Shown here: positions 1 to 8,338 of the stretch, piece by piece
Layout: the number at the start of each line of letters is the position of its first letter
Position numbering within the stretch: position 1 is the stretch's first letter
Source of the DNA: Betaproteobacteria bacterium
GTDB taxonomy: Bacteria > Pseudomonadota > Gammaproteobacteria > Burkholderiales > SG8-39
Direction of reading: 5' to 3'
DNA: 23,113 bases
Assembly: GCA_005881355.1 (NCBI GenBank)
Contig: VBDM01000008.1
Coordinates: forward strand, 1-23,113
The notes under the pieces: generated by a model
Told to the model about the DNA's origin: nothing
Database searches by the model: none
What the model saw: the letters and a program-made list of their open reading frames with translations, nothing else
Position numbers and translations under genes: made by a program

Positions 1-565
1 CGCGGAAAAAACGCCCGCACTCCCAGTCCTGTGCTTCGCAAACCGCGCGGATCACCGCCTTGAGTGCGGCCGACGCGCTGTCGGCCTCGGTGACTGCGCG
101 AGCCACCGTGTGCTCCAGCTGAAGAAGCTGCTCGGCGCGCTTGCGTTGCTTGCGGTTGGTGATGCGGCGGCTGACGCCGCGATAGCCTTTGAAGGCGCCG
201 GTCGCGTGGAAAACCGGCACGCCGTTCACGCTCAAGTAGACTTCTTGCCCCGACTTGTCCAGCAGTCGCAGCTCGAAGTCATAGAAGGGCTGACGCGATT
301 CGAGCACCTTGCTGTGGTTTTCCCAGGTGCGTTCGAGAGGCTCGGCGCCCGTTTCCCAGTGCGTCTTGCCGATCCAGCGGGCTGGATCACCCATGGGGCC
401 GTCGCCGAAGTCCCGTCCGGCGAGCCAGGTAAAGCGGAACTGCGCGTCCTGCTCCCAGTACCAGTCGCTGGAGAGTTCGACCAGGCTGCGGAAGCGCTCT
501 TCGCTTCCGCGAAGCAACTCGTCGGCCTGCTTGCGCTGGCGAGCGAAATGAGTAGGCTGTTTCAT
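1..565 (-). CDS. PAS/GAF sensor protein, C-terminus cut off by window edge
   Basis: The minus-strand frame is open from an ATG at 565 to the left edge, giving 188 residues without a stop. Residues about 21-140 read as a PAS domain: it begins SEERFRSLVELSSDWYWEQD and closes with GYRGVSRRITNRKQRKRAEQ, the usual PAC ending and linker. From about residue 147 the sequence LEHTVARAV...LKAVIRAVCEAQDWECGRFFR looks like the start of a GAF domain, as in PAS-GAF histidine kinases and diguanylate cyclases. The output domain lies outside the window, so kinase versus GGDEF/EAL cannot be decided. No signal peptide or membrane segment is visible, so this part should be cytoplasmic. No other ATG or GTG lies upstream in frame before a stop near 656, which fixes the start. 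The ribosome binding site is weak. The next gene on this strand is a diguanylate cyclase, so a shared signalling theme is plausible. Confidence 0.82.
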   Translation of the reverse strand, partial: MKQPTHFARQRKQADELLRGSEERFRSLVELSSDWYWEQDAQFRFTWLAGRDFGDGPMGDPARWIGKTHWETGAEPLERTWENHSKVLESRQPFYDFELRLLDKSGQEVYLSVNGVPVFHATGAFKGYRGVSRRITNRKQRKRAEQLLQLEHTVARAVTEADSASAALKAVIRAVCEAQDWECGRFFR

Positions 566-732
566 GTGTGTGCTGGCGGCTCGAGCCGGAGCCGCGAGCC
601 CGCCCCCGCGATATTCCGGGCGCAGGAGTGAGGGTCGACGGCCGGCATTGCTGATTCAAGCACTTTCCGGAGCGCCTTGCATGACGACCCGGCTGCGATT
701 GGGCGGCAATCCTGTGGCAGCCGCGATCTGCG

Positions 733-1992
733 CTACCGCATGACCCGGTTTCGTCCGGCGCGCTTGGCGCGATAAAGGGCCTCGTCCGCGGCGCGGATGA
801 CCAGGGCCGGCCTGATGAGCGTGTCGTCGCGCTCGGCTGCGCCTATGCTGACCGTCACCGAAAGCGTCTTGTCCGGGAAGCGGGTATCGCGAAGACGCGT
901 TCCGGTTTTCCCGTCCCTCGGCCGGTCCCCGCCGCGCACCGCCATTTCGTAATACTCGATGTCCTTGCGCAGCTCCTCAAGATAAGGGAGCGCCTGGTCG
1001 AGTGTGCGCTCGGCGAACAGGACGCAGAACTCCTCGCCTCCGTAGCGGTACGACACGCCTCCGCCTTCGATCTCGGCGAGGCGGGTGGCTACGAGCTTCA
1101 GCACCTGGTCGCCGATGTGGTGGCCGTGGGTGTCGTTGAACTGCTTGAAATGGTCCACGTCGACCATCGCGATCGTGTACGTAGGCCCCAGTCCCGACAG
1201 GCGCTCTTCGAGCGCGCGGCGGCTCGGCAGGTTCGTCAGCTCGTCGCGGAACGCGAGCCGGTGCGATTCCTGGAGCACGGCCGCGAGCAGGATGACGCCG
1301 GCGGCGGACATGAACGCACCAAACGCGCCCGGCAGCCTCACCCATTCGCAGCCGATGAAGAACGCGACCAGCGCCGCGGCCACGCCGATGTCGAGCGGCC
1401 GCGGCTCCTTGCGCAGCTCCTTGGACCCGCGCCGCGGCCAGGCCCTCGCGAGGGCGGCGGCGAACGCAACGGCGATCAGCAAGCGCGCGGCAAGCGGCGT
1501 CGGCGGGTACCGCAGCAGCCAATGATCGAGCACATCCCGCCAGGCCGTGCCTGAAAGACTCGTGCGTCCGGCGCTCGCGATCCAGATCACGGTGAGGATT
1601 TCGGCCAGGCCGAGCAGAAGCCAGCGGTAATTCCGATGCTGGCGCACGCCGCGCTCCGGGAACGCGAGCGCGAGCAGCACATTGAAGGGCACGAGCACCG
1701 TGAGCGTGATAAAAACCGCCCGCGCGGCGAAGCTCTGCGACCCCAGCTCCGACGCCAGGTTGTAGCCGACATAAGCGGCGAGCAGGGAGGCCAGCATCAC
1801 GAGCGCGCGGCTGCGGTTGAACCAAGCGCTGATGGTCACCGCGAGCACGAGCACGACATAGGGCCCGACCTGTGACAGGCCGGACAGGGAATACGGAAGC
1901 GAAGGGTTTGCGGCGACCGCGAGGGCGGCCGCCAGCAGGATCGCGGCCGGCACGGAAACCGATCGCAGCGTTCCGAGCAGAGCAGGGTTCAA
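733..1992 (-). CDS. membrane-bound GGDEF diguanylate cyclase
   Basis: This 419-residue protein has an N-terminal half (about residues 10-240) of repeated hydrophobic segments, probably six to eight membrane helices. A C-terminal GGDEF domain follows (about 243-419). Visible catalytic features are DELTNLPSRRALEERL at about 250, MVDVDHFKQFNDTHGHHIGD at about 276, the active-site GGEEF at 318-322, and the family ending ADEALYRAKRAGRNRV. The family makes cyclic di-GMP from two GTP at the inner face of the membrane. The residues where the inhibitory RxxD I-site normally sits, just before the GGEEF, read EGGG, so product inhibition by that site is unlikely. The start codon is TTG at 1992; no ATG or GTG occurs upstream in frame before a stop near 2032. 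A short insertion rich in Arg, Asp and Gly (about 355-370) precedes the last strand. The membrane part was not recognised as a named sensor domain. Confidence 0.9.
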   Translation of the reverse strand: MNPALLGTLRSVSVPAAILLAAALAVAANPSLPYSLSGLSQVGPYVVLVLAVTISAWFNRSRALVMLASLLAAYVGYNLASELGSQSFAARAVFITLTVLVPFNVLLALAFPERGVRQHRNYRWLLLGLAEILTVIWIASAGRTSLSGTAWRDVLDHWLLRYPPTPLAARLLIAVAFAAALARAWPRRGSKELRKEPRPLDIGVAAALVAFFIGCEWVRLPGAFGAFMSAAGVILLAAVLQESHRLAFRDELTNLPSRRALEERLSGLGPTYTIAMVDVDHFKQFNDTHGHHIGDQVLKLVATRLAEIEGGGVSYRYGGEEFCVLFAERTLDQALPYLEELRKDIEYYEMAVRGGDRPRDGKTGTRLRDTRFPDKTLSVTVSIGAAERDDTLIRPALVIRAADEALYRAKRAGRNRVMR

Positions 1993-2195
1993 TGTCGCGC
2001 CGGAAGACGGTTGGTTCGCATGCGATGTGGACTAATTCATTGATTCGTATAAAATATCGTGGTTTCCTTACAGTACATGTCGGGTTTGCCCGAATGGACG
2101 GCGCCCGGCGGGCCGTTTAGCCTCACTCGCGCAAGCACGCAAATAGACGTTCAGGATTATAAGTTCGGTCGGGCAATACAAGGCGAGGGAAAGCG
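1993..2195. other. divergent intergenic region, AT-rich
   Basis: This gap separates the divergent diguanylate cyclase (-) and stand-alone PAS gene (+), so it should hold both promoters. It contains an AT-rich patch with TATAAAAT at 2048-2055 and a small CGGG/CCCG hairpin just after 2080. I could not find a -35/-10 pair with convincing spacing on either strand, so no promoter is called. A GAGGGA ribosome binding site precedes the ATG at 2196. Confidence 0.35.
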
Positions 2196-2615
2196 ATGGA
2201 AGAATTCGGGCGCAGGAGGGAGGACTGGGTCATCAACGATACGCCCTTGTTGCTGGGGATCGTTACGTTCGACCTGAGGCTCATGAACTTGAATCGCTCG
2301 TGGGAGAGGATCCTCGGCTACCCGCGCGCAATGCTGGCGGGCAAGCCGCTCACGCGGCTCATCGATCAGGGCGAGCACGCTACTGCGCTGACGCTTTTGA
2401 ATTCGCGCCCGGCCCAGGCGGAAAGCAAGCCGATCGAATTCTCGCTGCGATGCTACGACGGATCGTACCGGTGCTTCGAGTGGGAGCGGCGTCCGGCGCG
2501 CGAGGAAGAGGGGGTCTTCATTTCGGGGCGGGACATCACCGAGCGCAAGCGGATGGAAACCACGGCCAACCTGCAAAAGTACCTGCAGTCGAGGAAATCC
2601 GAGCGGCCGGCTTGA
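2196..2615 (+). CDS. stand-alone PAS domain protein
   Basis: A protein of 139 residues that is essentially one PAS domain. Residues about 14-120 contain the PAS core, with NRSWERILGYPRAMLAGKPL near residue 32 and the closing FISGRDITERKRME near residue 108. A short charged tail follows. No kinase, GGDEF, EAL or helix-turn-helix domain is attached, and the frame ends cleanly before the convergent uvrA-like gene, so it does not look like the front of a frameshifted kinase. PAS domains sense small molecules, light or redox, or mediate dimerisation; the ligand cannot be told here. The ATG at 2196 is chosen because GAGGGA sits at the right distance upstream. It is divergent from the membrane diguanylate cyclase and close to another PAS protein, so a role as an accessory input subunit for a c-di-GMP enzyme or kinase is an inference. 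Confidence 0.8.
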   Translation: MEEFGRRREDWVINDTPLLLGIVTFDLRLMNLNRSWERILGYPRAMLAGKPLTRLIDQGEHATALTLLNSRPAQAESKPIEFSLRCYDGSYRCFEWERRPAREEEGVFISGRDITERKRMETTANLQKYLQSRKSERPA

Positions 2616-2632
2616 ACGGGGCCTTCGCGCGG

Positions 2633-5600
2633 CTACGAGAGCGCGTGCGAGCTCCGGTTCTGCAGGAAATTCCCCAGCGTTTTCGCGGTGTGGCTCACTT
2701 GCCGTGTCGCAGTCAATTTTTCCGGCGGGCCCTGCGCGACGATCTCTCCGCCCGCGGCCCCGCCCTCCGGCCCGAGGTCGATGATCCAGTCCGCCTCGGC
2801 GATGACATCCAGATTGTGCTCGATGACGACGACCGTGTTTCCCGCGTCCACCAGGCGGTGCAGCACGCGGATCAGCCGCTCGACGTCGGCCATATGCAGG
2901 CCGACCGTGGGCTCGTCGAGGACGTAGAGCGTCGGGCCGGTGCCCGCTCTTCCCCGCCGCAGGTCTCGCCCCGGTCTTGCCTTTGAGAGCTCGGTGACCA
3001 ATTTGATTCTCTGCGCTTCGCCGCCGGAGAGCGTGGGGCTTTGCTGGCCGAGCGTGAGGTAGCCGAGGCCCACGTCCTGCAGCAGCTGGAGCGCGTGGTG
3101 GGTCGCAACGTGCGCGGAGAAGAATTCGGCCGCCTCGTCCACGCTCATCGCCAGAACTTCGCCGATGGTCCTGCCTTTCCAGCTCACCGCCAGCGTTTCG
3201 GGGTTGAAGCGCGCTCCGCGGCAGGCCTCGCAGGATACCTTCACGTCGGGGAGGAAGCTCATCTCGATTTTCTTCACGCCCTGGCCCTCGCAGGCCTCGC
3301 ATCTTCCGCCCGCGGTGTTGAAAGAGAAGCGCGAGGCGCTCCATCCGCGCATGCGCGCTTCGGCGGTGTCGGCGAACACACGCCGGATCGCGTCCCAGAA
3401 GCCGACGTAGGTCGCCGGACACGAGCGCGGCGTTTTTCCGATCGGCGTCTGGTCGACTTCGAGCACGCGGCCGATCGGTTCCCAGCCGCGGATCCCGCGG
3501 CAGCCTGAAGGCGGCGCGTCGTTCTCGCGGCGCGAGCCGCGCTTTTCCGACACGGCACGGAGCAGGTTTTCATACAGCACGTCGCGGGCCAGCGTGGATT
3601 TTCCGGAGCCCGATACGCCGGTGATGACCGACAGCCTCGCGAGCGGCACGCGCACATCGATGCTCTTGAGGTTGTGCAGGCTCGCGCCGAGAATTTCCAG
3701 GGACGGCGCGCCTTTTCCGACCGTGCGCCGCGGATGCAGCGGGTGCGTGAGGGGATTCGCGAGGAATCTTCCGGTCAGCGACTCGGGCCGCCGCATCAGG
3801 TCCGCGGCCGAGCCTTCGGCGATTACGCGCCCGCCGAGCTTGCCCGCTCCGGGACCTAGGTCGACGACGTGCCCCGCGCGGCGGATCGTTTCCTCGTCGT
3901 GCTCGACGACGACGAGCGTGTTGCCCTTCGCTTCGAGTTTTTCGAGCGTGTCGAGCAGGACGAGGTTGTCGCGCGGATGCAGGCCGATGGTGGGCTCGTC
4001 CAAGACGTAGCACACCCCGCGCAGGTTCGAGCCGAGCTGCGCGGCGAGCCGGATCCTTTGCGCCTCGCCGCCGGAGAGCGTAGGCGCCGAGCGGTCCAGG
4101 GACAGATAGGCGAGACCCACCTCGTCGAGGAACGCAAGGCGCGAGCGCAGCTCGGCGACGAGGTCGCGGGCGATCCCGGCTTCCCGTCCGGCGAGCCTGA
4201 TGTCGCGGAAGATCTCCCGGACGCCGGAGATCGGCAGCGCGGTGAGCTCCGCGATCGACCGGCCCCGCCAGCGCACGGCGAGCGCCTCGCGGTTCAGGCG
4301 CTTGCCCTCGCACGCCGGGCAGGCCTCGTCCACCTCCAGCCACTCGATCCACGAATCGAGCACGTGGTCCTCGGTGCCGGTCTTCCGGCGCTCCTCGTCC
4401 CAGTCCACTTCGTCGAGCTTCAACCCCGTGCCGTAGCATGCGGTGCACCAGCCGTGCTTGGAGTTGAAGGAGAAGAGCCGCGGGTCGGGCTCGGCGAAGC
4501 TGCGGCCGCAGGATGGGCAGGAGCGCTTGGTCGAGAACACGGACATCGGAAGCTCCACCTCGACTCGCTCGGCGCGCGAGCTCGCGGCTGCGGCTTCGAG
4601 CCGATCGAGGCCCGCGAGCACGTGCACCGTGCCCTTCCCGTGCTCGAGCGCGAGCGACAACGCGCGGCGAAGCTCGGACTCGTTCCCGGCGTCGACGCGC
4701 AGGTCGGCGACGGGCAATTCGATGCTGTGCTCCTTGAAGCGCGACAGCCGCGGCCACCTGTCGGTCGGGAGGAACTCGCCGTCCACCCGGAGAAAGCCGT
4801 AGCCTTTTCCGCGCGCCCATTTGGCGAGATCGGTGTAGTAGCCCTTTCTGTTGACGACGAGCGGGGCGAGGAGGCCGATGCGATCGCCCCTGTAATCGCG
4901 CAGGAGCCGCGCGGCGATCGCTTCCTCGCTCTGCGGCTCGATCGGGACCGCGCAGTCCGGGCAGTGCTGGACGCCGAGCTTCACGTAGAGCAGGCGCAGG
5001 AAGTGGTAGATCTCGGTGAGCGTCGCCACGGTGCTCTTCCGGCCGCCGCGGCTGGTGCGCTGCTCGATCGCGACCGTGGGCGGGATGCCGAAGATCGCGT
5101 CCACGTCCGGCCGCGCCGCGCCCTGGACGAACTGGCGCGCGTAGGCATTGAGAGACTCGAGGTAGCGCCGCTGGCCCTCGGCAAAGAGAATGTCGAAGGC
5201 GAGCGTCGATTTTCCAGAGCCCGAGACGCCGGTCACGACGGTGAACCGGTTGCGCGGGATCTCGACGCTGATGTTCTTTAAGTTGTGCTCGCGGGCGTTG
5301 TGGATTCTGATCGCGCCGTTGATATCCGCGTGGAGCAGAGCGCCCGGCTCGCGGGTGGCAAGTCCGGCGGGTTGTCCGAGCGCCGTCTCGTATTCGCGCA
5401 GCGCCCGGCCGGTGTGCGAGCTCGCGTGCCTGGCCACTTCGGCAGGAGTGCCGGTGCACACGACTGCGCCTCCCGCATCGCCGCCGTCGGGTCCGAGGTC
5501 GACGATCCAGTCGGCGGCGCGGATGACGTCGAGATTGTGCTCGATGACGACGAGCGAATGTCCCGCGGCGATGAGCTGCCTGAACGCGCGCAGGAGCTTG

Positions 5601-8272
5601 GCGACGTCGTCGAAGTGAAGCCCGGTCGTGGGCTCGTCGAAGAGGAAAAGCGAGCCGCGCGCGCCGTTCGGTTTTACCGCCGCTCCGGCGAGGTGCCCCG
5701 CGAGCTTCAGCCGCTGGGCCTCGCCGCCCGAGAGCGTCGGAACGGGCTGCCCGAGACGGAGGTACTCGAGCCCGACGTCCGCGAGCGGCTTCAGCGCCCG
5801 CCTTACCTCCGGGTCGTCGAAAAAAACAATCGCCTCGGACACGGTAAGCTCGAGGGCGTCCGCGATCGATTTCCTTCCGACTTTGACTTCGAGGACTTCA
5901 TCGCGAAAGCGCCTGCCGTTGCAGTCGGGACAGCGCAGGTACACGTCGGAGAGGAACTGCATCTCCACGTGCTCGAAGCCGTTGCCGCCGCAGCTCGGGC
6001 AGCGGCCGTTGCCCGAGTTGAAGCTGAACGTTCCGGCGGTGTATTTGCGCTCCCTCGCGAGCGGCGTCTTCGCATAGATGTCGCGGATCGCGTTCCAGGC
6101 CCCGACGTAGCTCGCCGGATTGGAGCGCGTGGTGCGGCCGATCGGCGCCTGGTCGACCATCACCGTGTCTTCGATGTGTTCTGCGCCCTTCAGCGCGCTG
6201 AAGTCTCCCGGGGTTTCGGTAGGCTTGCCTTTCGCCTTGCGAAGTGCGGCGTAAAGCACGTCCTGCACGAGCGTCGATTTTCCCGAGCCGGAAACGCCGG
6301 TGATGCACACGAGGCGTTGCAACGGAATGCCGACATCGACGCTCTTCAGATTGTGCTCGGCTGCGCCGAGCAATTCGAGCTTCGCCCCTTTGCCGTCGAT
6401 CGCCGAGGATGGCGTGCCGCCGTGGGCGCGCCTTCTCCCGGAAAGATATTCCGCCGTGATTGTCTTCGCGGCTTTCAGCTCGTCGGGCGCGCCGAAGAAC
6501 ACGACCTCGCCGCCGCGCTCCCCGGGCCCCGGCCCCATGTCGAGAATGCGGTTTGCCTGCAGCATGATCTGCGGATCGTGCTCGACGACGACGAGCGAGT
6601 TGCCCGCGTCGCGCAGCCGTTGCATCACGCCGATCACGCGGCCCATGTCGCGCGGATGCAGGCCGATCGAGGGCTCGTCCAGAACGAAGAGCGTGTTGAC
6701 GAGCGAGGTGCCGAGCGCGGTGGTGAGGTTGATGCGCTGCACCTCGCCGCCGGAGAGCGTGCGCGACTGGCGGTCGAGCGTGAGGTAGCCCAAGCCCACC
6801 TCGACGAGATAGCGCAGCCGCGCGCGGATCTCGGTGAGGAGCAGGTCGGTGGCTTCATCGAGCGGCGCCGGGAGATGCAGCTCCTCGAAGAACGAGCGCG
6901 AGCGCTCGACAGGCAGGAGCATCAGGTCGTGCACCGTCAGGCCCGGAAGCCCGCGCAGCACGTCCTCGCCGAACTTCGCGCCTTGCGGCAGGAATCGCCT
7001 CGCGGGATCGAGTACGCGATCCGCGTCCTCCTTCGTGCCTAACCGCCACAGGAGCGCGCCGGGCTTCAAACGCGCGCCGGCGCAGACCGAGCAAGGCGTG
7101 TAGGCGCGGTAGCGCGAAAGCAGCACCCGCACGTGCATCTTGTAGGCCTTGGTCTCGAGCCAGCGGAAAAAGCGCGCGACGCCGTACCAGGTGCCCGGCC
7201 AGGATTTGCGCCAGCTCACCCATTCCGCCTCGCCTTCCAGCACCCAGTGGCGCTGCTTCGCGTTCAGATCGCGGAACGGGATATCGAGCGGAATACCGCG
7301 CTTCTTTGCGTACTTCTCGATGTCGTCCTGACAGTCGTGGAAGCTCGGCGACTGCCACGGGCGAATCGCGCCCTCGGCGAGCGTTTTCGATTCGTCCGGT
7401 ACGATGAGGCCGTAATCGATGCCGATCACCCGCCCGAAGCCGCGGCAGGTCTCGCAGGCGCCGAGCGGCGAATTGAACGAGAACAACGCGGGCGTCGGCT
7501 CCGAGTAGTCGATGTCGCAGTCGGGACAGTGCAGACCCGAGGAATAGCGCCAAGGCGCTGCGGCGCCGCCTTCGGCGTCGAGAGGATAGACGTTGACCTT
7601 GCCCTGTCCGATCTTGAGCGCGGCCTCGATGCCCTCGATCACCCGGGTCTTGTCCGCCGAAGACATGCGCAGCCGGTCCTGCACGACCTCGAGCACGTCG
7701 TCGCGGCGCGCGTGGATGCGGTCGTAGCCCTGTGCCTTGAGGAGCGAGTGCACTTCCTCCTCCTTGAAATTCTTCGGCACCGTCACGGGAAAGGTGAGCA
7801 CCAATCGCGGATCGCCTGCGGCCTTGGCGCGGGCCGACAGCTGTTCGTATACAGATGCAGGCGAGTCCCGGCGCACGGGCCGGGCGCAGCCGCGGCAGAA
7901 GAGCTGCCCCGCGCGCGCGAAGAGCAGCTTCAGGTGGTCGTTCAGCTCGGTCATCGTGCCCACGGTCGAGCGCGAAGTGCGCACGGGATTGGTCTGGTCG
8001 ATCGCGATCGCGGGCGGAATCCCCTCGATCGCGTCGACCTGCGGCTTGTCCATGCGGTCGAGGAACTGCCGCGCGTATGGGCTGAAAGTCTCGACGTAGC
8101 GCCGCTGCCCTTCCGCGTAGAGCGTGTCGAAGACGAGCGAGGACTTCCCCGAACCCGAGACCCCGGTCACGACGACGAGCTCGTTCAGCGGCAGCTCGAG
8201 CGAGAGATTCTTGAGATTATTCTGGCGCGCGCCGCGGATGACGATCGCGGCGGCGGAGCGGCGTTGCAGCAT
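2633..8272 (-). CDS. uvrA: tandem (double) UvrA-like excinuclease ABC subunit A, 1879 aa
   Basis: This is one uninterrupted frame about twice the usual UvrA length (about 940-950 residues). It contains two complete UvrA units, joined near residues 960-985. Four Walker A motifs GVSGSGK(S) start at residues 37, 659, 1015 and 1552. Four ABC signatures LSGGE lie at 506, 847, 1399 and 1748. Four Walker B Asp-Glu pairs lie at 532, 879, 1425 and 1786. Four UvrA zinc modules (CxxC pairs) are intact at 249/252/273/276, 758/761/781/784, 1252/1255/1276/1279 and 1658/1661/1681/1684. UvrA normally dimerises, scans DNA for bulky lesions and loads UvrB in nucleotide excision repair. A fused unit could act as an intramolecular dimer; that is inference. 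The second half keeps a recognisable UvrB-docking stretch (NRKGYY and KGYGFLRVDGE, about 1141-1166). The first half is divergent there. The ATG at 8272 has no clear Shine-Dalgarno; a TAAAAT lies just upstream at 8279-8284. An ordinary uvrA elsewhere in the genome is likely but cannot be seen. Confidence 0.93.
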   Translation of the reverse strand: MLQRRSAAAIVIRGARQNNLKNLSLELPLNELVVVTGVSGSGKSSLVFDTLYAEGQRRYVETFSPYARQFLDRMDKPQVDAIEGIPPAIAIDQTNPVRTSRSTVGTMTELNDHLKLLFARAGQLFCRGCARPVRRDSPASVYEQLSARAKAAGDPRLVLTFPVTVPKNFKEEEVHSLLKAQGYDRIHARRDDVLEVVQDRLRMSSADKTRVIEGIEAALKIGQGKVNVYPLDAEGGAAAPWRYSSGLHCPDCDIDYSEPTPALFSFNSPLGACETCRGFGRVIGIDYGLIVPDESKTLAEGAIRPWQSPSFHDCQDDIEKYAKKRGIPLDIPFRDLNAKQRHWVLEGEAEWVSWRKSWPGTWYGVARFFRWLETKAYKMHVRVLLSRYRAYTPCSVCAGARLKPGALLWRLGTKEDADRVLDPARRFLPQGAKFGEDVLRGLPGLTVHDLMLLPVERSRSFFEELHLPAPLDEATDLLLTEIRARLRYLVEVGLGYLTLDRQSRTLSGGEVQRINLTTALGTSLVNTLFVLDEPSIGLHPRDMGRVIGVMQRLRDAGNSLVVVEHDPQIMLQANRILDMGPGPGERGGEVVFFGAPDELKAAKTITAEYLSGRRRAHGGTPSSAIDGKGAKLELLGAAEHNLKSVDVGIPLQRLVCITGVSGSGKSTLVQDVLYAALRKAKGKPTETPGDFSALKGAEHIEDTVMVDQAPIGRTTRSNPASYVGAWNAIRDIYAKTPLARERKYTAGTFSFNSGNGRCPSCGGNGFEHVEMQFLSDVYLRCPDCNGRRFRDEVLEVKVGRKSIADALELTVSEAIVFFDDPEVRRALKPLADVGLEYLRLGQPVPTLSGGEAQRLKLAGHLAGAAVKPNGARGSLFLFDEPTTGLHFDDVAKLLRAFRQLIAAGHSLVVIEHNLDVIRAADWIVDLGPDGGDAGGAVVCTGTPAEVARHASSHTGRALREYETALGQPAGLATREPGALLHADINGAIRIHNAREHNLKNISVEIPRNRFTVVTGVSGSGKSTLAFDILFAEGQRRYLESLNAYARQFVQGAARPDVDAIFGIPPTVAIEQRTSRGGRKSTVATLTEIYHFLRLLYVKLGVQHCPDCAVPIEPQSEEAIAARLLRDYRGDRIGLLAPLVVNRKGYYTDLAKWARGKGYGFLRVDGEFLPTDRWPRLSRFKEHSIELPVADLRVDAGNESELRRALSLALEHGKGTVHVLAGLDRLEAAAASSRAERVEVELPMSVFSTKRSCPSCGRSFAEPDPRLFSFNSKHGWCTACYGTGLKLDEVDWDEERRKTGTEDHVLDSWIEWLEVDEACPACEGKRLNREALAVRWRGRSIAELTALPISGVREIFRDIRLAGREAGIARDLVAELRSRLAFLDEVGLAYLSLDRSAPTLSGGEAQRIRLAAQLGSNLRGVCYVLDEPTIGLHPRDNLVLLDTLEKLEAKGNTLVVVEHDEETIRRAGHVVDLGPGAGKLGGRVIAEGSAADLMRRPESLTGRFLANPLTHPLHPRRTVGKGAPSLEILGASLHNLKSIDVRVPLARLSVITGVSGSGKSTLARDVLYENLLRAVSEKRGSRRENDAPPSGCRGIRGWEPIGRVLEVDQTPIGKTPRSCPATYVGFWDAIRRVFADTAEARMRGWSASRFSFNTAGGRCEACEGQGVKKIEMSFLPDVKVSCEACRGARFNPETLAVSWKGRTIGEVLAMSVDEAAEFFSAHVATHHALQLLQDVGLGYLTLGQQSPTLSGGEAQRIKLVTELSKARPGRDLRRGRAGTGPTLYVLDEPTVGLHMADVERLIRVLHRLVDAGNTVVVIEHNLDVIAEADWIIDLGPEGGAAGGEIVAQGPPEKLTATRQVSHTAKTLGNFLQNRSSHALS

Positions 8273-8338
8273 GCGGCTATTTTACTTTGACCTGCCGGGC
8301 CCCGAAGCTCACCCGGCGGCCAATCCGGTCGGCTTCCT

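Noticed and set aside
110..631. Plus-strand frame at the left edge
   Set aside because: The minus strand encodes a clear PAS and GAF start in the same place.
3869..7042. Long open plus-strand frames (3869-5281 and 5285-7042) opposite the uvrA-like gene
   Set aside because: They are antisense to an intact gene with all catalytic motifs, have low-complexity Arg/Ala/Glu-rich content and no recognisable domain; GC-rich DNA produces such open frames by chance.
8273..8338. LexA-type SOS box upstream of the uvrA-like gene
   Set aside because: I looked for CTGT-N8-ACAG and found none between the ATPase stop and the uvrA-like start.
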